A DNA stretch of 54,596 bases from Nitrospirae bacterium MYbin3 (GTDB taxonomy: Bacteria; Nitrospirota; Thermodesulfovibrionia; Thermodesulfovibrionales; Dissulfurispiraceae): NCBI GenBank assembly GCA_002753335.1, contig PEAD01000021.1, forward strand, positions 1-54,596, in the 5' to 3' direction. Under the pieces are notes generated by a model, which was given only the letters and a program-made list of their open reading frames with translations, ran no database searches and was not told where the DNA came from. The position numbers were made by a program, and so were the translations under genes. Positions 37,759 through 49,165 of the stretch are shown here, in pieces (position 1 is the stretch's first letter; each line of letters opens with the position of its first letter).

Positions 37759-39711
37759 TCAGCCCAGCAGTTTATTCAGCGCATCCCTAAGATCTTCAAA
37801 CTTATATGGTTTTGATAGGCAGGCGCTAAAGCCATAATCGTGATGATCAGATACAGCAGCATTATCCGCATAACCGCTCGATACGATAGCCTTAATTTCA
37901 GGATTAACAGCAAGAAGTTGTTCTATTGTATCTATGCCGCCCATCCCGCCACGTATAGTCAGATCTAAAATCACAATATCAAAAGGACTTCCTGATTCCA
38001 TTGATTCTTTGTATTTCTTGATGGCTGCTTCTCCATGTTCAGCTGTGTCCACATCATGCCCCAGTTCTTTTAAGAGTTCTCTCCCGATATTTCGCACCAA
38101 TTCATCATCATCCATAATGAGGACCTTCCCTTTTCGTACAACTGAGGAGACGTCAGTCGGTTCAATATTCATATTTTCTTTTTCTACTGCGGGTAGATAT
38201 ACAGAGAATATGGTGCCCTTTCCGGGTTCTGACCGCACATCAATAAAGCCGCCGTGGTTTTTGATTATGGAATAGCATGTCGCCAATCCCAACCCGCTTC
38301 CCTTTTCCTTTGTTGTAAAATAGGGGTCGAAAATCTTCTGCATATAATTTTCGGGAATACCGATGCCATTATCCTGAATCGAGATTTTGATGTATTCCCC
38401 TTTTTCCATCGAATGAATATTTTTTGCGGATATAACAATTGTGCCGCCTTCGGGCATTGCCTGGTCAGCATTCAGCACGATGTTCTGAATTACCTGTCCA
38501 ACCTGTCCCTCATCAGCGTCCACATGCCGGAGGTCCTTGTCAAACGCAAGGCTGTAGTTAACTCTGGAGCCGCTCAAGGCAAATTTCACCGAGTTTTCGA
38601 TTACAGGCTGCAGAGGTATTTTTTTCTTTGCAGGCTTTCCCCCTTTTGAGAAGGTCAGAAGTTGTGTGGTCAGGTTTACTGACATATGCAAGGCTTTTTC
38701 TGCCTGTTCCAGCGCAGCAAGGCTTTTGTCTTTATTGCCTGCATTGAGCTTTGCAATGGATATATAGCCGAATATTCCCTGCAGCAAATTATTAAAATCG
38801 TGTGCGATGCCTCCAGCTAACGTCCCTATAGACTCAAGCTTTTGGGATTGCCGAATTTGTTCTTCCATTTTTTTTCGCTCGGTAATATCTATTGTAAATC
38901 CGGCCAGCAGAGTCTTGTTTGTCTGAATGATGGGAAACTTTATGGTTGTATAATTTCGGCCATTCAGGTCTTCATCAACCTTAAGCACACTTCCTGAAGA
39001 TACAACAGCCCAATCGTCCTCCGTAATCTTCGCGGCAAACTGGTCAGAGAATAAATCCTTCATTGTCTTGCCGACCATTTCGGAACCCGGAATACCTACC
39101 ATTTGTTCGAAATTCTCACTGGCGTGCATTACTCGACTCTCGATTGGCGTCACTTCTTTGATAAAAGTATAAACCGGTGAGTAGCGCATAAACAGTTCAA
39201 ACAGCTCATTGGTTTCCTGCAGTTTAGCTTCTGTTTGCTTACGCTCGGTGGTGTCCAATGCGCTGCCCAGCATCTTTAGAGGATTTCCTGCTTTGTCATA
39301 TATTCCATGGCCTATTGCCAATATCCAGTGCACGCTGCCGTCAGGCCATAATATGCGATACTCATGTTTGAACTCTTTCTGCTGCTGCAGGGCGTCTCTG
39401 AATGACTGCTCCGTAAATTCAAGGTCGTCCGGATGGATTGAGGAAATAAACTTATCAAGTGTCAGTCCTGTAATACTCGAAGGCAGTCCAAAGATTGCCT
39501 TCAGCTGCTCGTTCCACACAAGTTGGCCGGTCGGTATGTCCCACTCCCATATTCCCACCTTGCCGCTTGAAACCGCTAGGGTGAGCCGTTGTTCACTTTC
39601 TCGTAAGGATTCTGCCGCCCTTTTGCTTTCGGTTATATATTTATAAAAAAGAAAAGTTATCGCGGCCGAAAGCAGGATAAAAATTACACCCAGCGCAGTC
39701 ATATTCGACAC
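37759..39711 (-). CDS. PAS-PAS hybrid sensor histidine kinase with receiver
   Basis: 650 residues. One N-terminal TM helix (about 5-24) is followed by a PAS_3-type domain (about 38-158), a second PAS (about 165-280), and HisKA with His304 in GGIAHDFNNLLQGI. The ATPase domain has IQNIVLNADQAM, QDNGIGIP and GSGLGLATCYSI. The receiver (about 530-648) has MDDDE and Asp in VILDLTIRGGMGG. Kinase residues appear intact. The start is GTG 39711; an in-frame ATG at 39702 is equally possible, and neither has a strong Shine-Dalgarno. The start overlaps the 5' edge of a relic of a coiled-coil gene on the other strand, which suggests the upstream region has been rearranged. Orphan by position. Confidence 0.9.
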   Translation of the reverse strand: MSNMTALGVIFILLSAAITFLFYKYITESKRAAESLRESEQRLTLAVSSGKVGIWEWDIPTGQLVWNEQLKAIFGLPSSITGLTLDKFISSIHPDDLEFTEQSFRDALQQQKEFKHEYRILWPDGSVHWILAIGHGIYDKAGNPLKMLGSALDTTERKQTEAKLQETNELFELFMRYSPVYTFIKEVTPIESRVMHASENFEQMVGIPGSEMVGKTMKDLFSDQFAAKITEDDWAVVSSGSVLKVDEDLNGRNYTTIKFPIIQTNKTLLAGFTIDITERKKMEEQIRQSQKLESIGTLAGGIAHDFNNLLQGIFGYISIAKLNAGNKDKSLAALEQAEKALHMSVNLTTQLLTFSKGGKPAKKKIPLQPVIENSVKFALSGSRVNYSLAFDKDLRHVDADEGQVGQVIQNIVLNADQAMPEGGTIVISAKNIHSMEKGEYIKISIQDNGIGIPENYMQKIFDPYFTTKEKGSGLGLATCYSIIKNHGGFIDVRSEPGKGTIFSVYLPAVEKENMNIEPTDVSSVVRKGKVLIMDDDELVRNIGRELLKELGHDVDTAEHGEAAIKKYKESMESGSPFDIVILDLTIRGGMGGIDTIEQLLAVNPEIKAIVSSGYADNAAVSDHHDYGFSACLSKPYKFEDLRDALNKLLG

Positions 39712-39859
39712 TCACTCATACGTTGACGAACAGTTGGCCACTAAACGAGACCTCCAAGAACTTGAGCTTCGCCTTGCGCATACCCTCACAATCCGCATGG
39801 GCGCTATGATAGCCGCCGCCGTAACTGTAATAGCCGCACTCTTTAAAATTATAAAATAA
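39701..39859 (+). pseudogene. Relic of a small DUF1640-like coiled-coil protein gene
   Basis: An open frame of 52 codons without a start codon reads IFDTHSYVDEQLATKRDLQE and ends in a hydrophobic helix AAAVTVIAALFKIIK before TAA. The FDTHSYV start, the ATKRDLQELELRL heptad region and the C-terminal membrane-like helix match the plan of small coiled-coil proteins of the DUF1640 kind. The conserved middle (an AGF-x-x-x-QAEAL-like helix) is missing, so it looks like an internally deleted remnant. It overlaps the first codons of the opposite-strand kinase by 11 nt. Confidence 0.5.
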
Positions 39860-39900
39860 ACGTTAATCAGCATATTCATCTCAAATATCCCCTGCTAAAA

Positions 39901-39973
39901 TGGACGGTAGGGGATTCGAACCCCCGGCCCCCACGTTGCGAACGTGATGCTCTCCCAGCTGAGCTAACCGCCC
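39901..39973 (-). tRNA. tRNA-Ala (anticodon CGC)
   Basis: 73-nt cloverleaf on the minus strand. The acceptor stem GGGCGGT/ACCGTCC contains the G3-U70 pair that marks tRNA-Ala. The D arm is GCTC..GAGC, the anticodon loop TTCGCAA (anticodon complement at 39938-39940), the variable loop 5 nt, and the T loop TTCGAAT. Discriminator A73 is followed by TTT, so the CCA end is not encoded. Confidence 0.95.
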
Positions 39974-39984
39974 ATATGCGGTAT

Positions 39985-40014
39985 ATGGTAAAGATTAATT
40001 GGAGCTTCAGTCAA
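39985..40014 (-). promoter_or_regulatory. Promoter of tRNA-Ala
   Basis: Minus-strand TTGACT (40009-40014), 18-nt spacer, TACCAT (39985-39990). Transcription would start a few bases before the mature 5' end at 39973. Confidence 0.5.
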
Positions 40015-40118
40015 TTTACAAAAAGAGCCGTAACATGTTTAAATGGCAATGTTAAGCGGCTTGGCTTTTTGATATTTTCAGGTATTAGGGCTTTTCTGAT
40101 TTTCATAGGGGGGAGATT

Positions 40119-41741
40119 ATGAATATTATCGAAGTCTTTATCGGGCGCACTGTTAAGCAGAAGTTGTACAGGGGGTTTATCGGCGCCGTAGCCATGGTCG
40201 GCGTTGTGGGGTTTATCGGTCTGTATATCTCCAACTATCTTGCGTCTTCCTATGAAAGCGTCATAAACGGTTCAATAAGCATCAATCTTAAGGCGCTGCA
40301 GGCCTATGGATATTTTGGCGACACAAGCAGGAATTTCAAAAACTATCTGGTGCGCGCTGATGCCAAATCCGAAGAGCTTTATTCTGCAGACCTGAAGAGG
40401 GTCAAGCAGGTTTTGGCAGAAATAGAAAAAAACACCGAAGGTGATGCTGCACTTAAGGAAGCTATCGCTAAAACCAATAAGGCCTTAAAGGAGTTCGATG
40501 AGGGTTTTCAGGAAACCAAGGAGCTAAGGGCCAAGAGCGGGGATATAGCGGATGTTGACACTTATGTACGCGGCATATTTACTCCGGTTATAAAAGGCTT
40601 ATTGGACATAAACAAGCTTGCTTCTGAACGGGAGCAGGCTGCCAGAGCAGCTATAGGAGCAGCAAAAAAGAGGGCGATGATAGTGATTGCGGTTTTTGTT
40701 GCTATAGGTTTTTCAACAGGCGTACTTATGATGATTCTTATTGTAAGAGGAGTTCTGCCCCCTATAGAGATGCTTGCCGCTGCAATGGAACGCATAGCTG
40801 CCGGTGATTTAAGGATCAAGGTTCCTGAAAGCAGGGATGATGAAATCGGCATGCTTTCAAGGAGCGCAGACAAGATGATAAAAAGTGTTTCGACTGCGGT
40901 CAATAATATTGTAAATTCTGCGAATGAAATAGGGCGGGCCATAGATGTTTTAAAAAAGCGCTCTTTAGCGCTTACTGATGATGCGCGTGAACAGACCGGA
41001 CAGGCCCAGCAGATAGCGGTGGCTTCGGAGGAGATGACGCAGACGATAAAAGATATATCAATAAATACCACCAAGGCATCTTCCACATCGGCCGATGCAC
41101 TGAAGGCAGCCTCAGAAGGCAAAAAAATGGCCGGCGTGGCTGTTGATACGGTCAACAGCGTTCATTCTTCAACGGTAGAACTTTCTTCTCTTATAGACAA
41201 ACTAAACGGAAGCGTGCATGAGATAGGCGAGATTGTAACGGTGATAGGCGATATTGCAGACCAGACGAATCTTCTCGCGCTTAATGCCGCGATAGAGGCT
41301 GCCCGCGCCGGAGAGCAGGGCCGCGGTTTTGCGATCGTTGCAGACGAAGTCAGGAAGCTGGCCGAAAGGACTCTAAGGGCAACTGAAGAAATAACAGGGC
41401 GGATAAAGCAAGTGCAGGCGGATTCTGGCGCCACTGCGCACTCCATGTCCGAAGCCTCAACCGAAGTCACAAATGTTACGGAATACATAAAGAAGGTCAA
41501 CGATACGATCGACAGGGTGGCCTTAGCGGTTAATCAGGTCAGCGGACAGGTGACGCATATCGCGGCTGCGGTTGAGGAGCAGTCCGTAACTTCAGCAGAG
41601 GTTTCAAAAAGTATTGACAGGACATCAACTCTTTCGGAAGATATGGAGCGGGTGGTGGTTGATATAGATGCCCAGATATTAAAGCTGAAAGAGATCGGAG
41701 ATCAGCTTCGCATTCACGTATCCGGATTTACAACGCAATAA
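40119..41741 (+). CDS. Methyl-accepting chemotaxis protein
   Basis: 540 residues. A TM helix (about 23-43) and a four-helix-bundle-type periplasmic domain (about 47-190) are followed by a second TM (about 192-214), HAMP (about 214-268) and a long cytoplasmic signalling coiled coil. The conserved hairpin tip [20 protein letters not shown], then [20 protein letters not shown], lies near residues 380-430. It lacks a C-terminal CheR-binding pentapeptide. The start has a strong GGGGGGAG ribosome-binding site. Only 15 nt separate its stop from the next gene, a sensor kinase with a 5' ACAG repeat, so both are likely on one transcript. No che genes are in the window. Confidence 0.95.
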   Translation: MNIIEVFIGRTVKQKLYRGFIGAVAMVGVVGFIGLYISNYLASSYESVINGSISINLKALQAYGYFGDTSRNFKNYLVRADAKSEELYSADLKRVKQVLAEIEKNTEGDAALKEAIAKTNKALKEFDEGFQETKELRAKSGDIADVDTYVRGIFTPVIKGLLDINKLASEREQAARAAIGAAKKRAMIVIAVFVAIGFSTGVLMMILIVRGVLPPIEMLAAAMERIAAGDLRIKVPESRDDEIGMLSRSADKMIKSVSTAVNNIVNSANEIGRAIDVLKKRSLALTDDAREQTGQAQQIAVASEEMTQTIKDISINTTKASSTSADALKAASEGKKMAGVAVDTVNSVHSSTVELSSLIDKLNGSVHEIGEIVTVIGDIADQTNLLALNAAIEAARAGEQGRGFAIVADEVRKLAERTLRATEEITGRIKQVQADSGATAHSMSEASTEVTNVTEYIKKVNDTIDRVALAVNQVSGQVTHIAAAVEEQSVTSAEVSKSIDRTSTLSEDMERVVVDIDAQILKLKEIGDQLRIHVSGFTTQ

Positions 41742-41756
41742 AGTCAGTTTGTTATT

Positions 41757-44298
<2,542 letters not shown>

Positions 44299-44300
<2 letters not shown>

Positions 44301-44335
44301 AAAAAAGGGGAGCCATTCGGCTCCCCTTTTTTTTT
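44299..44335. terminator. Bidirectional terminator between the repeat kinase and fba
   Basis: An 8-bp GC-rich stem (GGGGAGCC 44307-44314 with GGCTCCCC 44319-44326) with an ATTC loop is flanked by an A-run (44299-44306) and a T-run (44327-44335). It can stop transcripts from both the plus-strand kinase and the minus-strand fba. Confidence 0.92.
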
Positions 44336-44348
44336 AGTTAAATATTTC

Positions 44349-45347
44349 TTATGCCTGACCGGCCGAACCGAGCACTTCCTTGTTTTTGTGGACTATCATC
44401 TTTATAAGCTCATCGCGGGCAGGGCCTAAATATTTTCTTGGATCGAACTCTGCAGGCTTTTCGGCCAGCACTTTGCGAACTATGGCGGTCAATGCAAGGC
44501 GTCCGTCGCTATCAATGTTTATCTTGCAGACCGCGCTTCTTGCGGCCCTTCTAAGCTGTTCTTCCGGAATGCCTACAGCATCCTTAAGTTTGCCGCCGTT
44601 GGAATTTATCATATCTACATATTCGGGGATAACCGACGATGCTCCGTGCAGAACTATAGAAAAACCGGGGATGCGTTTTTCTATTTCTTCAAGTATATCA
44701 AAGCGCAGAGGCGGCGGCACAAGAACACCTTTTTCATTCTTCGTGCATTGCTCCGGCTTGAACTTCATGGCTCCGTGCGATGTTCCGATCGAGATAGCGA
44801 GTGAATCCACGCCGGTCTTTTTTACAAAGTCTTCAACCTCTTCAGGTTTGGTGTAGGTGGATTTTTCTGCCGAAACCTCATCCTCTATGCCTGCAAGCAC
44901 GCCCAGCTCTCCTTCAACCGTAACATCATGTGCATGGGCGTATTCGACCACCTGCTTTGTGAGCTTTACATTGTCTTCGTAAGAATGATGTGAGCCGTCG
45001 ATCATTACCGAAGAGAAACCTGTGTCTATGCATGATTTGCACAGCTCAAAGGTGTCTCCGTGGTCAAGGTGCAGCGCGAACTTAACCGGTGAATTTGCGT
45101 CTTTTATCATGCCAACCGCGCCCATCGCCAGAAAGCGAAGCAGTGTCTGGTTTGCGTATTTTCTTGCGCCGCTCGAAACCTGAAGTATAAACGGGGATTT
45201 TGATTCCACGCAGCCCATCACTATCGCCTGAAGCTGCTCCATGTTGTTGAAGTTGTAGGCAGGTATCGCGTACTTGCCCTCCATGGCTTTTTTGAACATC
45301 TCCCGTGTGTTGACCAATCCTATTTCCTTGTAAGAAACTTTTTCCAT
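44349..45347 (-). CDS. fba: Class II fructose-1,6-bisphosphate aldolase
   Basis: 332 residues from ATG 45347, chosen because AGGAGA lies 8 nt upstream; an in-frame ATG at 45368 would add 7 residues without support. The zinc-dependent class II aldolase interconverts fructose-1,6-bisphosphate and triose phosphates. AIPAYNFNNMEQLQAIV starts the barrel; FALHLDHGDTFELCKSCI and MIDGSHHSYEDNV carry the active-site Asp and zinc His; SIGTSHGAMKF and VLHGASSV provide further zinc and phosphate ligands. It has its own promoter with an overlapping palindrome at 45430-45447, and lies between two HisKA_2 kinase genes. Confidence 0.95.
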   Translation of the reverse strand: MEKVSYKEIGLVNTREMFKKAMEGKYAIPAYNFNNMEQLQAIVMGCVESKSPFILQVSSGARKYANQTLLRFLAMGAVGMIKDANSPVKFALHLDHGDTFELCKSCIDTGFSSVMIDGSHHSYEDNVKLTKQVVEYAHAHDVTVEGELGVLAGIEDEVSAEKSTYTKPEEVEDFVKKTGVDSLAISIGTSHGAMKFKPEQCTKNEKGVLVPPPLRFDILEEIEKRIPGFSIVLHGASSVIPEYVDMINSNGGKLKDAVGIPEEQLRRAARSAVCKINIDSDGRLALTAIVRKVLAEKPAEFDPRKYLGPARDELIKMIVHKNKEVLGSAGQA

Positions 45348-45424
45348 ACCGGACTCTCCTTTTGACATTTATATTTTTAAGGCTTTGAACGTCTGATAAA
45401 ATGAATGATACCTTTCTGAAGGCC

Positions 45425-45447
45425 ATTATACCACATCATTTTGTGGT
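45425..45447 (-). promoter_or_regulatory. Extended -10 promoter of fba with overlapping inverted repeat
   Basis: Minus-strand TGgTATAAT (hexamer 45425-45430) is a perfect extended -10. A perfect inverted repeat ACCACA-N6-TGTGGT (45430-45447) fills the upstream spacer and overlaps the -10 by one base. There is no T-run after it, so it is more likely an operator than a terminator. The transcript start would be near 45418, about 70 nt before the ATG. Confidence 0.55.
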
Positions 45448-45461
45448 CGCGTCTATTTTAG

Positions 45462-46493
45462 TTATGTAAGTTTTTTAAAGGTGATATTGAATCCTGTCCC
45501 ATCAGTGCGGTTCATGCTGATTTCTCCAGAGAGCTGTTTAACCAGGCTGTTTACAAGATGAAGGCCCAGAGATTCCGTATTTTTAAAGTCCAATCTTTCG
45601 GGGAACCCTATGCCGTTGTCTTTGAAGCAGAGTTCTATGTTTTCTCCGCGCTCATGCAGCGATATGTTTATAGTTCCCTCCCGTGCATCAGGGAATGCGT
45701 GTTTAAGGGCATTTGATATAAGTTCGCTTACTATCAGGCCGAAGGGGACTGCTGTATCGAGGCTGAATTTCACGTCTCCGATATCTATGGACATCCTCAC
45801 CCTGCTGGCATCAATCCCATAAAACCTGAACATATGGCCGCTGATCTCACGGATATAATCATTGAAGTTTATATGCACCATGTTTTGGGACCTGTATAGC
45901 AGTTCATGCACTAAGGCCATGGAGCGTATGCGGTTCTGGCCATCTTTGAATACCTGAAGTGCGGCCTTGTCAGTGATGTAATTTGACTGTAGATCTAAAA
46001 GGCTCGAGATAATCTGCATATTATTTTTTATGCGGTGATGAATCTCTTTAAGCAAAACCTCTTTTTCTCTGAGAGACCTTAATATCTCTGCATCTGCCCG
46101 CTTTTTCTCGGCGCGCATTGCGGCCTCGGCTATTTCTCGTTCTATCGCCGGGATCAGTCTTGAAGTTGAATCTTTCCTTATGTAATCATGCGCCCCGGCC
46201 TTCATCATCACAACTGCTGTCTCTTCGCCCATCACTCCCGACATAACGATAAACGGCAGGTCGAGGCCACTTTCTTTCAATATCTTCAGTGCTTCAGGCG
46301 CGCTGAACTTTGGCATTACATAGTCGCAGATTATCGCATCCCATGTCCGGCCCTTAAGCTCCGACTGCATTGCTTCAGGGGTATCCACTCGAATGAACTC
46401 CACCTGATAGCCTGCGTTTTTCAGGTGGCGGACGAGCAGAAGCGCATCGTCTTCGGAGTCATCAACTATTAGAAGGCGTATATTTTTATTCAT
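45462..46493 (-). CDS. Receiver-HisKA_2 histidine kinase (REC at N terminus)
   Basis: 343 residues. The N-terminal receiver (about 5-122) has VDDSEDD and phosphoacceptor Asp57 in IICDYVMPKFSAPEAL. HisKA_2 follows (about 148-200) with LKEIHHRIKNNMQIISSLL, then an ATPase domain with GLIVSELISNALKHAFPD and FKDNGIGFPE. Its transmitter closely resembles that of the kinase at 41757, on the other side of fba. Because the receiver precedes the kinase, its activity may be controlled by phosphorylation from an upstream kinase. It begins 2 nt after the single-domain receiver gene and is last in the four-gene cassette. Confidence 0.92.
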   Translation of the reverse strand: MNKNIRLLIVDDSEDDALLLVRHLKNAGYQVEFIRVDTPEAMQSELKGRTWDAIICDYVMPKFSAPEALKILKESGLDLPFIVMSGVMGEETAVVMMKAGAHDYIRKDSTSRLIPAIEREIAEAAMRAEKKRADAEILRSLREKEVLLKEIHHRIKNNMQIISSLLDLQSNYITDKAALQVFKDGQNRIRSMALVHELLYRSQNMVHINFNDYIREISGHMFRFYGIDASRVRMSIDIGDVKFSLDTAVPFGLIVSELISNALKHAFPDAREGTINISLHERGENIELCFKDNGIGFPERLDFKNTESLGLHLVNSLVKQLSGEISMNRTDGTGFNITFKKLT

Positions 46494-46495
46494 GG

Positions 46496-46951
46496 CTATT
46501 TCCTTGCCATGCTTTGTGCAGGGGGCAGCTCGTTAAGCAGTATCCAGTAGATGCCAAGTTCCTTAACCGCATCAGAAAACTGTACAAAGTCCACAGGTTT
46601 GCGGATGTAGCTGTTGCAACCTAAATTATATCCGTTGATAAGGTCCTGATCTTCTTTTGAGGAGGTCAGAATTACGACAGGCAGCAGGCGTGTATTCTCG
46701 TTGCTGCGCAGGCGTTTCAGCACCCCGAGACCGTCCAGCTTAGGCAGTTTAAGATCAAGCAGTATGACGGCCGGCGTGTCCGTAATATCGCGGCCTTCGT
46801 ACTTGCCGGTTCCGAAAAGGTAATCAAGCGCCTCTATTCCATCATGCGCTACGATTACTTGATTAACTATGTTGTTTTTTTTGAATGCGCGCAGCGTAAG
46901 TTCGACATCATCAGGATTGTCTTCAATAAGCAGCACCTTTTTCTTGGTCAT
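46496..46951 (-). CDS. Single-domain response regulator (Rcp1-like)
   Basis: 151 residues, a receiver only. LLIEDNPDDVELTLRAF, phosphoacceptor Asp66 in ILLDLKLPKLDGLGVL, LTSSKEDQDLINGYNLGCNS and the KPV lysine are typical of the Rcp1 group, which shuttles phosphate between bacteriophytochrome-type kinases and partners. AGGAGG precedes the ATG by about 10 nt. It lies between the Cache-PAS kinase and the REC-HisKA_2 kinase, a natural intermediate of a relay (inference). Confidence 0.94.
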   Translation of the reverse strand: MTKKKVLLIEDNPDDVELTLRAFKKNNIVNQVIVAHDGIEALDYLFGTGKYEGRDITDTPAVILLDLKLPKLDGLGVLKRLRSNENTRLLPVVILTSSKEDQDLINGYNLGCNSYIRKPVDFVQFSDAVKELGIYWILLNELPPAQSMARK

Positions 46952-46969
46952 GGTTTTAGCCCTCCTATG

Positions 46970-49165
46970 TTAAATAGTAAAATAAAATGCTGCGCCTTTG
47001 CCCTGCTCTGATTCGGCCCAGATGCGTCCGCCATGTCGAAGAATTATTCTCTTGACCGTTGTAAGGCCTATGCCTGTGCCCGGGAACTCTTCGGTTGAAT
47101 GCAGGCGCTGAAAGGGCGTGAACAGCTTGTCCGCATAAGCTTCATCAAACCCCGCGCCATTGTCTTTTACATAGCAAACAGGGCCGTTGTCTGTTTTTGC
47201 TACGCCAAACTCCACTCTTGCCTCCGGCCTGCTGTTTGTAAACTTCCAGGCATTGGAAAACAGGTTTTCTAGTGCAATGCGCAGCAGACGACGATCACCT
47301 TTTACCATTATTCCTTTTTGAATAATGGTCTCTACCTGTCTGTCCGGATATATCTTTTTAAGATCTTCGGTAATTTCGGCCGCCAACTCACCAAGATCTA
47401 CCGAGGTTATATTTATTTCCGAACGGCCCAGCCGTGAAAGTCCGAGTATGTCGTCTATAAGCTGGGACATGCGCTGGCTTGCGGCGCGTATCCGGTTAAG
47501 GTAGTTCTTCCCCTCCTCATCCAGCTTGTCTGTATAGTCTTCGAGAACAGCCAGACTAAAGCCGTCTATCGCCCTGAGGGGCGCGCGCAGGTCATGGGAT
47601 ACAGAATAACTGAACGCCTCCAGTTCCTGATTTGCGGCTTCAATGGCATTTTTTTGGCGCAAGAGATCAGCATTAAGCAGATTTAATTTATCGTTGGCGC
47701 CATTCAGGTCTTCAACCATATTTATCAGCGCCCGCTGGCTGTCTTGAAGTTCCAGCCCTGTTTTTCTTAGTTCAGCCGTACGCATAACAACACGCTCTTC
47801 CAGCTCCTCGTTGAGTTTGCGTATCTCCTCTTCTGTCTGCTTGAGCCTGGTCACGTCGCGTGCAGCGGCAAACACACCGGCCACATCACCCTTCTCGTCT
47901 TTGTACAGGGATGCGTTGTACAAAACATTGGTGATATTGCCGGATGAGTGGCGGATTGTAAGGGGATAATCGGTGACAGAGCCTTGCGAGAAAACTTTCT
48001 CATAACCGGCACGGGCATAATCCGGATCGGTGAAATAGTTAGAGAAATCGCTTCCGATAAGATTTTCTTTTGTGATGCCTGTGGCATTCACTGTGGCTTC
48101 GTTCACGTCCCTAATCTTGCCGTCTTTGCTTATGGTAACCAGAGGGTCAAGGCTGGCTTCGATCAGGTTTCGGGTGTATAGAGAAATTGACCGCAGCCGC
48201 TCCATTGCCAGCATCTCGCTTTTTCGTTGTTTGTGCAGCAATCGTGCAGAAACGAGCGTAACCACTGTGAATACAAGAGAAAGCAAAATCCATGCTGCGG
48301 CCTCTTTCCTCCATGGAGCAAGGTAGTCGCTTGGTGCCTGTCCTACGTTGATATAAAGGGGGTAGTCAGCAATTTTACGGTATGTATAATTCCTTTCTAT
48401 GTTGTCCACAGGATAAATTGCTTTGTAAGTTTTGCTTGTCTGTCCTGATTCCACAAGTTCGCGGAACAATTTAGATACATTTGTCATTCCAATATTGCTG
48501 CAAACTCCATTTGTCTCCGGATGACGGACAACAATAGCCAGATCTTTGTCGCGCATTGTGATAGAACCATGTTTCCCTATGTCTATGGATGAGAACATCT
48601 TGGCTAAATATTCGAGCGTCAACGACCCGTAAGCAACTCCGCCAAAGGAGCCGTCGCGGTTATTTACTCTTCGTGCAACTATCAGCACCCATTTCCCGGT
48701 AATGCGGCCTTTTACGGGTTTTGATATGACCAAGCCTGCCTTGGGATTGTTGCGCAGTTCTATGAAGTATTCCCGGTCAGCGATGGTTTGCAGCGGAGCA
48801 GCAGGAGCAGGGCTGCCGTAAGATATAAGTCCATCCGGCTTTGCCATGCGCATATTGTCGAGTTCAGATATGCGCTTGTGGCGGAGTGCGATAAATGCGT
48901 TGAGGGACTGCTGATTGATTTTTCCTGCTGCCAACTGTTTCTCTGCCTCATCCACAATGCCGAGCAAGGCCACATCTATTTTGTCGATTATTTTAGAGAT
49001 GCTTAATTCCAGGGATCGTGCAAGGTTTTGTGTCGAAAGCTCGACCTGCTGGTCATAAGTAATTCTCAGTTGGTACAAAGACAATCCAACCATGAGATAG
49101 ACAAAGAGGTTAATTATTATTATGCCGGTTGTTATCCTGCCGGTAAAGGATTTCAAAGTTTTCAT
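46970..49165 (-). CDS. Cache-PAS sensor histidine kinase (phytochrome-kinase-like transmitter)
   Basis: 731 residues. A TM helix (about 12-33), a Cache-like extracytoplasmic sensor (about 36-285) and a second TM (about 290-310) are followed by PAS (about 325-443), a long coiled coil (about 443-515), and HisKA with His524 in SYSVSHDLRAPLRAIDGF. The ATPase domain has LENLFSNAWKFT, KDNGAGFD and GTGIGLTTVKRI. All key residues are present. Its ATG overlaps the stop of the upstream heme-motif PAS protein by 4 nt, so the two are made together. The downstream Rcp1-like receiver is its likely partner. Confidence 0.93.
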   Translation of the reverse strand: MKTLKSFTGRITTGIIIINLFVYLMVGLSLYQLRITYDQQVELSTQNLARSLELSISKIIDKIDVALLGIVDEAEKQLAAGKINQQSLNAFIALRHKRISELDNMRMAKPDGLISYGSPAPAAPLQTIADREYFIELRNNPKAGLVISKPVKGRITGKWVLIVARRVNNRDGSFGGVAYGSLTLEYLAKMFSSIDIGKHGSITMRDKDLAIVVRHPETNGVCSNIGMTNVSKLFRELVESGQTSKTYKAIYPVDNIERNYTYRKIADYPLYINVGQAPSDYLAPWRKEAAAWILLSLVFTVVTLVSARLLHKQRKSEMLAMERLRSISLYTRNLIEASLDPLVTISKDGKIRDVNEATVNATGITKENLIGSDFSNYFTDPDYARAGYEKVFSQGSVTDYPLTIRHSSGNITNVLYNASLYKDEKGDVAGVFAAARDVTRLKQTEEEIRKLNEELEERVVMRTAELRKTGLELQDSQRALINMVEDLNGANDKLNLLNADLLRQKNAIEAANQELEAFSYSVSHDLRAPLRAIDGFSLAVLEDYTDKLDEEGKNYLNRIRAASQRMSQLIDDILGLSRLGRSEINITSVDLGELAAEITEDLKKIYPDRQVETIIQKGIMVKGDRRLLRIALENLFSNAWKFTNSRPEARVEFGVAKTDNGPVCYVKDNGAGFDEAYADKLFTPFQRLHSTEEFPGTGIGLTTVKRIILRHGGRIWAESEQGKGAAFYFTI

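Noticed and set aside
40026..40070. Imperfect hairpin (AGCCG-TAACAT with ATGTTA-AG-CGGCT) followed by TTTTT, upstream of the chemoreceptor
   Set aside because: It has a two-base bulge and a long loop, and no plus-strand gene upstream needs a terminator apart from the relic; not strong enough to call.
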